This document shows, piece after piece, positions 41,695-51,034 of a stretch of DNA of 64,000 bases (position 1 is the stretch's first letter; each line of letters starts with the position of its first letter). The stretch comes from Thioclava electrotropha (GTDB lineage: Bacteria > Pseudomonadota > Alphaproteobacteria > Rhodobacterales > Rhodobacteraceae), in contig NZ_CP053562.1 of NCBI RefSeq assembly GCF_002085925.2, forward strand, positions 1,964,001 through 2,028,000, written 5' to 3'. Position numbers and translations under genes: made by a program. A model generated the notes under the pieces. It did no database searches. It saw only the letters and a list, made by a program, of their open reading frames with translations, and had not been told where the DNA came from.

Positions 41695-42816
41695 TCAGAA
41701 GTTGATCCCGACGCGCAGGCCCGCGCCCCAACCGTCATTGCCGGTGAAGTCGCCGACTGAGGTGGTTGCGTCGCCGATATCGACGTAGCGCACGCCGCCC
41801 GTAATCTTGATGTTGCTGGTCGCTTGGTAGCTGGCTGCGAGCGAAACCGATTTGAAGCCGTCGGTTGGGCCCAAGTTGCCGACGATGCCGCCTTGATGCT
41901 TCTCGTAGCCAAACATGACCGCACCAGACCATTGATCGTTAAACCGACGACCAACACCAAGATTGTAGGTGATGGTGTTGTTGTCGTAGCTTACGAGCGG
42001 ACCAAGTGGCCCTGCCGGACCGGGACCGTCAGGGTCAACACCAGCATAGACCGGCGGTGTAATGTCGAATTGCGTCCAATGGACCCAGCGTACGGACCCC
42101 ATCAGAAGTGTGTCCTTCATAATCCCAGTCTGGAACTCGAGATTCACCGATTCCGGAGTCGTGGTCGAGAAGCTCGTATCGAAGCTATTCGGGCCGATCG
42201 TCTCCGTCGCATCGAAATCGTGAGTAATCTTCGAGTTGTAGGTAAGTGCAACGCGTGCAGCAATCTCGGGCTTTTCCCACGCGACGCCAACCACATAACC
42301 GAAGTCAGTCTCGCTCGATGTTTTCATCGAGTATCCCGGGATGGGGAAGTTTAGGCTAACATTGCCTTTCGCTTCTTGGCTCCGAATGCCGCCGATAAAA
42401 GAAACATTGTTCGGCATCTTGTAGCGCACCAAAGCGGTGATTGCAGTGGAGTCGATCGACGCGTTTGCGCCGCCAAGGGGATAGCCCGTGGACGTAGCTG
42501 CTGGATAGTTAACTTTGGCTCCAATGGGCTGATCGACGGTGATCGCCAGATCCCATTGATCGCTGAGGGATTGCTTGTAACCGAAGGTGAAGGTGCCATA
42601 CCCCGGTGCCATGTCACCGGATTTTGCGCCCGGAATGCCAAAGGGGCTGGTGTTCGTCCCCGACACGTCCGGATTGAACGCACCGAAGCCGATTTCGGCG
42701 TAATTGCCCTGTTCGAACAGGATGCCGACCGATTGCGTCGAGCGCTCCACCCCGCCCGCATGGGCCGCGCCTGCGCCAATCGCGAGTGCGGCCATCGAAG
42801 TCATCACACGTTTCAT
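41695..42816 (-). CDS. FadL/OMPP1-family outer-membrane protein
   Basis: 373 residues. The signal peptide is cleaved near GAAHAGG. The mature start GGVERSTQSVGILFEQGNYAEIGFG is the FadL pattern (N-terminal plug with the GNAY-like region). A long barrel ends GLRVGINF with terminal Phe. FadL-type channels admit long-chain fatty acids or other hydrophobic compounds. The middle third has slightly more AT-rich codon use than the ends. Monocistronic, with a terminator at 41645-41671. An AAGGAATTCCTT palindrome lies at 42864-42875 upstream. Confidence 0.88.
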   Translation of the reverse strand: MKRVMTSMAALAIGAGAAHAGGVERSTQSVGILFEQGNYAEIGFGAFNPDVSGTNTSPFGIPGAKSGDMAPGYGTFTFGYKQSLSDQWDLAITVDQPIGAKVNYPAATSTGYPLGGANASIDSTAITALVRYKMPNNVSFIGGIRSQEAKGNVSLNFPIPGYSMKTSSETDFGYVVGVAWEKPEIAARVALTYNSKITHDFDATETIGPNSFDTSFSTTTPESVNLEFQTGIMKDTLLMGSVRWVHWTQFDITPPVYAGVDPDGPGPAGPLGPLVSYDNNTITYNLGVGRRFNDQWSGAVMFGYEKHQGGIVGNLGPTDGFKSVSLAASYQATSNIKITGGVRYVDIGDATTSVGDFTGNDGWGAGLRVGINF

Positions 42817-43015
42817 AATGTTCCTCTTCCCTAACGTGTCCCGAAGGAGATCCTAACGTCTCGAAGGAATTCCTTTCGGTGACGCTACCAGCCGGAAGAT
42901 CTAAATCAATCTGCGCTTCACGATGACGTCACGTTCTGTTGCCGGCATGCACGGAAAAATGTGGCTTTGCGGCCACTCGAAGGTGACGTTCGCGTCAAGT
43001 TCTGAACTGAAGCGT

Positions 43016-43222
43016 TTAGAAGCCGTTGGAAAACTTGAGAATCGCAAGAAGGCCGAGCCAGAGAGCCGCGCCGAAAAGCGCGACCAGAAGCGCACTCCAT
43101 AGCGTGGCGCGCGGAGCTGGCAGATGTGGCGGCCCGTCAATCTTGCGCGCCTGCAACGATGTCCCGGCAGGCGGAGGCTGTCTGCGCTTTGCGCGCGGGG
43201 GATTTTCAGGAGCGCGGGCCAT
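43016..43222 (-). CDS. Small single-span membrane protein, hypothetical
   Basis: 68 residues from the ATG at 43222, with GAGG five bases upstream. The N-terminal 40 residues are basic and Pro-rich and probably cytoplasmic. One membrane segment (about 43-62, LWSALLVALFGAALWLGLL) lies near the C-terminus. It diverges from the acyltransferase-like gene across 64 bases. Family not recognised. Confidence 0.6.
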   Translation of the reverse strand: MARAPENPPRAKRRQPPPAGTSLQARKIDGPPHLPAPRATLWSALLVALFGAALWLGLLAILKFSNGF

Positions 43223-43286
43223 TTTCGCCTCAAGGTTGTCATGTTTTGCAGCGCCATTAACCCCGGCTTAGGTAAAGCAAGCCTTA

Positions 43287-44189
43287 ATGGCGACGATGAA
43301 ACCTGTCCGTCTCACGCTATTTTCAGGCCCCGATACGGGCTGGGATCGGGCGTTGCGCGCGATCGCGCCGGGGCACCCGCCGGCCTTTCAGCAGGCGGCG
43401 CTCTATGGGACGCTTGCTGCCGCGCGGGGGCGGCGCGTTCTGCGGCTCGAGATCGCGGAGGCGGGCAGGCGGATCGCACTGGCCCAGATGATCGGGCGCG
43501 GCGGGCTGTGGCTTTTGTCGCGCGGACCGGTCTTCGCCCCTGGCCTTGATCGCGACAGTCAGATCGCGGTGCTGCGCCGGATCGCGCGCCGATGGGGGAT
43601 CGTCCTCGCGACGCCGGACGCGCCGCTGGCGGGGGTCGGGCTGGTGCCGCTGATCACGCCCCGCCACCATGCGCTTTGGTCCTTGCAGCCCGAGACGGAA
43701 GCGCTGCGCGCCGGGCTCGTCGGGAAATGGCGCAATCGCTTGGTGGCGGCGGAGCGCGCGGGGCTGCGGGTGAGGTTAGAGCCCGAGATCGACTGGCTCC
43801 TCGCCGCCGATGCCGCCCAGCAACGGGCGCGTGGCTACCGCGCCTTGCCTCCCGGCTTCTCCCGCGCTTGGGCGGACCGCAGTCCGGCGGATCTTCTCGC
43901 GCTGCACATCGAGGATGCCAAGGGACAGCGCCTCGCGGGCGGCATCTTCCTGCTCCATGGCGACGGGGCGAGCTATCATATCGGCTGGACCGGGCCGCAG
44001 GGGCGCGCGTCCGGCGCGCATAACGTGATGCTCTGGCACGCGGCGCTGCGGCTGACGGCGCGTGGGATCCGGCAGCTCGATCTCGGCGCGGTGGATGGCG
44101 AGGATGGGGCAGGGCGGATGCGCTTCAAACTGGGCACCGGCGCGCAGCCTCACAGCCTCGGGGCGACTCTGTGGGTGCTGCCCCGTTAA
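43287..44189 (+). CDS. GNAT/FemAB-like acyltransferase
   Basis: 300 residues. The C-terminal half resembles FemAB/GNAT-type fold proteins that acylate or aminoacylate cell-envelope targets: KWRNRLVAAERAGL, then AGGIFLLHGDGASYHIGWTG and LGAVDGEDGAGRMRFKLGTG. The ATG at 43287 is used; a second ATG at 43296 is possible. The first nine bases have no strong ribosome-binding site. Substrate unknown. Confidence 0.75.
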   Translation: MATMKPVRLTLFSGPDTGWDRALRAIAPGHPPAFQQAALYGTLAAARGRRVLRLEIAEAGRRIALAQMIGRGGLWLLSRGPVFAPGLDRDSQIAVLRRIARRWGIVLATPDAPLAGVGLVPLITPRHHALWSLQPETEALRAGLVGKWRNRLVAAERAGLRVRLEPEIDWLLAADAAQQRARGYRALPPGFSRAWADRSPADLLALHIEDAKGQRLAGGIFLLHGDGASYHIGWTGPQGRASGAHNVMLWHAALRLTARGIRQLDLGAVDGEDGAGRMRFKLGTGAQPHSLGATLWVLPR

Positions 44190-44228
44190 CCCTTCTCCTT
44201 GAGGAAAATATCCCCGCCGGAGGCTCCC

Positions 44229-45218
44229 TCAACCTGCCGCAGGCGCACCGCCGGACTGTCGCGCGTGGAAGATGAAGCCGAGGAAATTCAGCAGCACTTG
44301 CGCGGCAAGGATCGGGGTGGAGCCGGTGGGGTCGTAATCGGGGGCGACCTCGACCAGATCGATGCCCACCACCTCGTGCCGCTTCGCCACGCCCTGCAGG
44401 ATCTCCAGCACCTCGTAATAGAGAAACCCGCCATGGCTCGGCGTGCCGGTGCCGGGCGCGATCGAGGGGTCGAACCCGTCGATATCGATCGTGACATAGA
44501 TCCGCGCGCCCTCCGGGATACGGGCCAGCACGCCCTCGGCCCCCAGCTTGCGCACCTGCCGCACGCTCAGGAAATCGTCGCCCATCGCGCGGGCGGCGTC
44601 ATAGCCTTCTTTCGAGGTCGAGGACACGTTGCGAATGCCGAGCGCGGTGATCCCCGAGACATACCCCTTCTCGGCGGCGCGGCGCATCGGGTTGCCGTGC
44701 CCTTCGGTCACGCCGTGACGCTCGTCCACGAAATCGAGATGAGCGTCGATCTGCAGGATATGGATCGGGCCCTTCTCGGCGCAATCGGCCTCGAAGGCGC
44801 GGATGCAGGGGATATTGATCGAGTGATCGCCGCCGATCACCACCGGCAGCACGCCCGCCTTCAGCATCGCACGCACGCCGGTCTCGATATTGGCATGGCT
44901 CTTCACCGTGTCGGTATGGACGATATCCGCATCGCCGATATCGACGATCGTGACCTCCGGCCCGAGATAGGTCGCGTCATCCTCGTGATCGTAAGCCCCG
45001 GCATGACCGAAGGAGAACAGCGTCGAGGCCTCGCGCACCGCCCGCGGCCCGAACCGCGCGCCGGGGCGGAACTGCGTGCCGAAATCGAAGGGCGCGCCCA
45101 TCACCGCCACATCCGCCTCGATCGCATCCCAATCGGCCACGTAAGCGCGCTTGCCGAAAGTGGAAATCCCCACGAAGGGCAGGTTCAGCCGCCCCGATTC
45201 ATATCCATGTCCCGCCAT
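44229..45218 (-). CDS. speB: Agmatinase/guanidino-acid ureohydrolase
   Basis: 329 residues from the ATG at 45218 behind GGAGG. Metal motifs are GGDHS (129-133), DAHLD (158-162) and TIDIDGFDP (243-251), then APGTGTP. This is the canonical form, unlike the DSHTD variant at 6808-7776. Agmatine is the default substrate, giving putrescine and urea, but guanidinobutyrase and related enzymes share these motifs. It is monocistronic by spacing. The symbol is tentative. Confidence 0.85.
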   Translation of the reverse strand: MAGHGYESGRLNLPFVGISTFGKRAYVADWDAIEADVAVMGAPFDFGTQFRPGARFGPRAVREASTLFSFGHAGAYDHEDDATYLGPEVTIVDIGDADIVHTDTVKSHANIETGVRAMLKAGVLPVVIGGDHSINIPCIRAFEADCAEKGPIHILQIDAHLDFVDERHGVTEGHGNPMRRAAEKGYVSGITALGIRNVSSTSKEGYDAARAMGDDFLSVRQVRKLGAEGVLARIPEGARIYVTIDIDGFDPSIAPGTGTPSHGGFLYYEVLEILQGVAKRHEVVGIDLVEVAPDYDPTGSTPILAAQVLLNFLGFIFHARQSGGAPAAG

Positions 45219-45325
45219 CTTGCCTCCAGACACCCTGTCGCACCTCGGACAGCTTTTCGCCGCGCGCGAAATATTGCAAGCTTCTGCGCGACCGAAATGA
45301 TTTGCCGATTGCCCGAGGTAAGCAC

Positions 45326-46288
45326 ATGTCCTTCGCCCCGCCCAAGATGACGCCCAAGGGACTGTTTCGCCGCACCCCGCCCGCGATGTTCCCGCCCGTG
45401 CTGGGGCTGATGGGCCTCGGGATCGCGTGGCGGCGCGGTGTCGGGCAATTCGCACTGCCGCCCGATCTGGCGGAGTTGTTTCTGGGCGCGGTGACGCTGC
45501 TCGCGCTGTTCACGCTGATCGCCTATGGCGCGAAGGTCGTGCGGCGTCCGGGCGTGGTGTTCGAGGATCTGCGCGTGCTGCCGGGGCGTGCGGGGCTCGC
45601 CGCGGGGACGCTGACGATCTATCTGATCGCGGCTTCGCTTGCGCCCTATGGCGGGCTCGCCACCGTCATTTTCTGGCTGGGCGTCATCGTGCATCTGGGG
45701 CTGATCGCGGCGGTGATCTACACGCTCGCAACCGGCCCGGCCGAGCAGCGCCGCGTCAATCCCACATGGCAGCTGACCTTCTCGGGCTGGATCGTCGGCG
45801 CAGTGGCGGGGGTGATCCTCGGGCTCGATACGGTGGCGCTGGTGATGTTCTGGGTCGCGATGCTGTCGGCGGTCGTGATCTGGATGATCTCGCTGCAGCA
45901 ATTCTCCCGCGAGCGCGTGCCTGCGCCGCTGCGCCCACTGCTGGCCATTCACCTCGCGCCGGCCGCGCTGATCGGCACGGTGGCGAGCGCGTTCGGCGCG
46001 ATGGGGATCGCGCAGGCGATGGCGATCCTCGCGGCAGCCTTTCTTCTGGCGCTGGTCGTGTCGATACGCTGGCTGCTTGCAGGAGGCTTCTCGCCGCTCT
46101 GGGGGGCATTCACTTTCCCGGCGGCTGCGACGGCAGGGTGCTGGCTCGCGCTTGGCGGGGTCTGGGCGTTGCCCGGCGCGCTGATGCTGACGGCAGCGAC
46201 GCTGATCGTGGTGCCGATTGCGCTGAAAGTGCTGCAGCTTTGGGCGAAGGGTCAGCTCGCGATGAAGACCAACGCCGCGATTGCGTAA
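45326..46288 (+). CDS. TehA/SLAC1-type anion transporter
   Basis: 320 residues from the ATG at 45326 behind GAGGT. About ten hydrophobic segments are visible. The opening LFRRTPPAMFPPVLGLMGLGIAWRRG and the repeated Pro/Phe-rich turn FTFPAAATAG are typical of the tellurite-resistance/dicarboxylate (TDT) family. These are anion channels or exporters. Proximity to the trgAB-cysK locus makes a tellurite-linked role possible but unproven. Confidence 0.85.
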   Translation: MSFAPPKMTPKGLFRRTPPAMFPPVLGLMGLGIAWRRGVGQFALPPDLAELFLGAVTLLALFTLIAYGAKVVRRPGVVFEDLRVLPGRAGLAAGTLTIYLIAASLAPYGGLATVIFWLGVIVHLGLIAAVIYTLATGPAEQRRVNPTWQLTFSGWIVGAVAGVILGLDTVALVMFWVAMLSAVVIWMISLQQFSRERVPAPLRPLLAIHLAPAALIGTVASAFGAMGIAQAMAILAAAFLLALVVSIRWLLAGGFSPLWGAFTFPAAATAGCWLALGGVWALPGALMLTAATLIVVPIALKVLQLWAKGQLAMKTNAAIA

Positions 46289-48037
<1,749 letters not shown>

Positions 48038-48069
48038 GGGGCGCGCAGCGCCACCTTGCCATAGACGCG

Positions 48070-48100
48070 AAAGGCCCGGCCAGCGATGGTCCGGGCCTTT
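48070..48100 (+). terminator. Rho-independent terminator after guaB
   Basis: AAAGGCCCGG / CCGGGCCTTT with an 11-base loop and a further T. Confidence 0.88.
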
Positions 48101-48209
48101 TCCATAACAAATTACGCAGCGTAAACTTTTCATAGTTTCGCCGTAATCGCCCGTTAACCAGAGGGGATCACCCTCAAACCGTTCCTTGGTTTCGAGATGG
48201 AGGCCCGAC

Positions 48210-48695
48210 ATGATGCACCGAATTGCCGTGCGCAACTCTCAGGCGCAAATCCCTACGATCGCGAAACTTTTCGCGGCGCTGGCGCTTGGGGCGACCGGGT
48301 TCTTTGCCGCGCAGCAGATCATGCCCGCGATTCCCGCCGGGACCGACGGGGCGAAGGAATTGTGGCTGATCATGGGCTCGTTCGGGCTGCTGTTCGGCTG
48401 GCGCGTGGTCGGGGTTTCCGCCGGGCGCCGCTGGGTCGATGCGATCAATGACGGTCTTCGCGGCGGTCTTTATGTCCTGCTGTGGACATTCGCCTTCCTC
48501 GGCGTGATGCAGATGCTGAAACTTGCGCTGCGCATGCGCTATGACGATGTGCTCTCCGCCGTGACCGATGTCATCGGGCAGGGCACCGCGATCGGGTTGG
48601 CCTCGCTTGGGGTGGCGCCGGTGATCACGCTGGGCTTGGGCGCGATGGGCGCCGGCGTCCTGTCGGAACTCGCGCATCGCCGCTACGGGCGCTGA
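48210..48695 (+). CDS. trgA: TrgA-family membrane protein
   Basis: 161 residues from the ATG at 48210 (or the ATG at 48213), with GGAGG upstream. Four membrane segments are visible. The opening PTIAKLFAALALGATGF, the motif MPAIPAGTD and GWRVVGVSAGRRW resemble the TrgA family first described in Rhodobacter tellurite resistance. The neighbours trgB and cysK are in the same order as at that locus, which supports the call. Biochemical function is unknown. Confidence 0.85.
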   Translation: MMHRIAVRNSQAQIPTIAKLFAALALGATGFFAAQQIMPAIPAGTDGAKELWLIMGSFGLLFGWRVVGVSAGRRWVDAINDGLRGGLYVLLWTFAFLGVMQMLKLALRMRYDDVLSAVTDVIGQGTAIGLASLGVAPVITLGLGAMGAGVLSELAHRRYGR

Positions 48696-48782
48696 GCACG
48701 AAACCCACCACACCCTCCGCTTGACATCGCGCGCCTGCCTTGCAGGTTGTGGCGCATGATGTGCCAAGCTGCGGGGACGGTC

Positions 48783-49916
48783 ATGCAACCACATTTCTTT
48801 TACGGCACGCTGTGTCATCCGCCTCTGCTGGAGGCCGTCATCGGACGTGTGCCGCAACTCGTACCGGCGCGGCTGGAAGGTTTCGCCCCGCATGAGGCCT
48901 GTCGCGAGGGGCAGGGCCTGGGCTTTCCGATCCTGATTGCGACACCGGACGCGGTGACGCGCGGCGTCATCGCCGATCTGACCGAGGCCGAGGCGGAGCG
49001 CATCGCGTGGTACGAGGATGGATACGACGCCGATTTCCGGGAACTCGAGACCGGATCGGGGCCGCGCGAGGCGAAGCTTTGGCTGCCGAAAGCGGGGCGC
49101 TGGGATGTGGGCGACGCGTGGACCCTCGGAGATTGGGCGCCGAAATGGGCCGCGCTGAAGACCGAGGCCGCGCGGCTTTTCATCGCCGAGGCACAGGCCG
49201 TGGGGCCCGACGCCGCCAATGCGCGCTATCACGCGATCCTCGTGCGCGCGGCCTCTACCTTGCGCGCCCGCGCGACCCCGATGGCGCAGCATTTGCGCCG
49301 GGACCTGCATGAAGGCGACATCAAGATCGACGCGCAACAGACTGCTTACGCGAAGTTTTTCGCCGTCGAGGATTACAAACTCGAACATCGGCTGTTCGCC
49401 GGCGGGATGAGCGCCAAGCTCGACCGGGCCGCCTTCGTCTCGGGCGATGCGAGCGTCGTTCTGCCATACGATCCGGTGCGCGACCGGGTGATGCTGATCG
49501 AACAGATCCGCACCGGGCCACTGGCGCGGGGCGAGCCGAACCCGTGGATGATCGAGGCGATCGCGGGCCGGGTCGATCCCGGTGAGACCCCCGAAGAAGC
49601 GGCGCTGCGCGAGGCGGGCGAGGAGGCCGGGATCACGATTGCGCGCCTGATCGAGGCCCCGCGCTATTACCCGTCGCCCGGCGCGAAAAGCGAATTCGTC
49701 TATTCCTATATCGGGATCACCGATCTGCCCGATGAGGCCGCACAGCTTGGCGGCAAGGCCGATGAGCACGAAGATATCCGCGCGCATCTGGTGCCGTTCG
49801 AGCGCTTGATGACGCTGGTTGCGACCGGCGAGGCGGGCAATGCGCCGCTGGTCGTGCTCGCGCTCTGGCTCGCCGGGCAGCGCGCCGCACTGCAGCGGAT
49901 GGCTGGCGTCGCGTAA
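48783..49916 (+). CDS. trgB: TrgB-like fusion of GGCT-fold and NUDIX domains
   Basis: 377 residues from the ATG at 48783. The N-terminal 1-115 is a gamma-glutamylcyclotransferase-like (AIG2) fold starting FFYGTLCHPPLLE. The C-terminal NUDIX domain (about 205-360) carries the box GRVDPGETPEEAALREAGEEAG (262-283), a full G-x5-E-x7-REUxEExGU match close to ADP-ribose pyrophosphatases. In Rhodobacter trgB lies next to trgA and contributes to tellurite resistance. The two-domain layout probably hydrolyses ADP-ribose-like nucleotides. Confidence 0.9.
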   Translation: MQPHFFYGTLCHPPLLEAVIGRVPQLVPARLEGFAPHEACREGQGLGFPILIATPDAVTRGVIADLTEAEAERIAWYEDGYDADFRELETGSGPREAKLWLPKAGRWDVGDAWTLGDWAPKWAALKTEAARLFIAEAQAVGPDAANARYHAILVRAASTLRARATPMAQHLRRDLHEGDIKIDAQQTAYAKFFAVEDYKLEHRLFAGGMSAKLDRAAFVSGDASVVLPYDPVRDRVMLIEQIRTGPLARGEPNPWMIEAIAGRVDPGETPEEAALREAGEEAGITIARLIEAPRYYPSPGAKSEFVYSYIGITDLPDEAAQLGGKADEHEDIRAHLVPFERLMTLVATGEAGNAPLVVLALWLAGQRAALQRMAGVA

Positions 49917-50002
49917 TCGCGGGGTTGAGGTGGCGCGCGCCGCGTCCTAAGTCTGATTTCAACGGCCCCGTTGGGGGTTACTCGATACGGGAGGAATGCG
50001 CG

Positions 50003-51034
50003 ATGCGTATCTGCAGCGATCTGGCGTCGGCGGTGGGAAATACCCCGCTCATCAAGCTCAGGAAGGCATCGGAAGAGACCGGCTGCACGATCCTCGGCAA
50101 GGCGGAATTCCTCAATCCCGGCCAATCGGTGAAAGACCGCGCAGCGCTGTTCATCATCCGTGACGCGATCCAGCGCGGCGAGCTTGCGCCCGGCGGCACG
50201 ATCGTCGAAGGCACGGCGGGTAATACCGGCATCGGTCTCGCGCTCGTGGGTGCCTCGATGGGCTTCCGGGCGGTGATCGTGATCCCCGAGACGCAGAGCC
50301 AGGAAAAGAAGGACATGCTGCGGCTGGCGGGGGCCGAACTGGTGCAGGTTCCGGCCGCGCCCTATCGCAATCCGAACAACTACGTGCGCTATTCCGAGCG
50401 GCTCGCGAAGGAACTCGCCAAGACCGATCCGCATGGCGCGATCTGGGCGAACCAGTTCGACAATACCGCGAACCGGCAGGCCCATATCGAGACGACCGGC
50501 CCCGAAATCTGGGATCAGACCGGCGGGAAGGTCGACGGCTTCATCTGCGCGGTGGGCTCAGGCGGCACGCTCGCGGGGACCGGCATGGCGCTGCAGCCCA
50601 AGGGCGTGAAGATCGGCCTCGCCGATCCTGACGGCGCGGCGCTGCACAGCTATTACACGACCGGCGAGTTCAAATCCGAGGGCTCCTCGATCACCGAAGG
50701 CATCGGGCAGGGGCGGATCACCGCCAATCTCGAGGGCTTCACCCCGGATATGAGCTTCAACATCCCCGATAGCGAGGCGCTGCCGGTGGTCTTCGACCTG
50801 CTGCAGGAAGAAGGCCTTTGCTTGGGTGGCTCCTCGGGGATCAATATCGCGGGCGCGATGCACATGGCGCGCGAGCTGGGCCCGGGCCACACCATCGTGA
50901 CGGTGCTGTGCGACTACGGCAACCGCTACCAGTCGAAACTGTTCAACCCCGACTTCCTCAAGGGCAAGGGGCTGCCTGTGCCGGAATGGCTCGACCGGGC
51001 TCCGCGTGAGATGCCGGAGGTTTTTGAGGGATGA
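50003..51034 (+). CDS. cysK: Cysteine synthase A
   Basis: 343 residues from the ATG at 50003 behind GGGAGGA. The PLP-binding Lys44 is in NPGQSVKDR. The substrate loop EGTAGNTGIG and the PLP phosphate site AVGSGGTLAGTG are present. It makes cysteine from O-acetylserine and sulfide. Its position after trgAB matches the Rhodobacter tellurite locus, where cysK contributes to resistance. It overlaps the mechanosensitive channel gene by 4 bp. A perfect CAACGG-CC-CCGTTG dyad at 49960-49973 precedes it. Confidence 0.94.
   Translation: MRICSDLASAVGNTPLIKLRKASEETGCTILGKAEFLNPGQSVKDRAALFIIRDAIQRGELAPGGTIVEGTAGNTGIGLALVGASMGFRAVIVIPETQSQEKKDMLRLAGAELVQVPAAPYRNPNNYVRYSERLAKELAKTDPHGAIWANQFDNTANRQAHIETTGPEIWDQTGGKVDGFICAVGSGGTLAGTGMALQPKGVKIGLADPDGAALHSYYTTGEFKSEGSSITEGIGQGRITANLEGFTPDMSFNIPDSEALPVVFDLLQEEGLCLGGSSGINIAGAMHMARELGPGHTIVTVLCDYGNRYQSKLFNPDFLKGKGLPVPEWLDRAPREMPEVFEG

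Noticed and set aside
49960..49973. CAACGG-CC-CCGTTG dyad before cysK as a known riboswitch or CysB site
   Set aside because: It matches no riboswitch or CysB pattern I know, and the two-base loop makes a stable hairpin unlikely. It is kept only as a note in the cysK entry.
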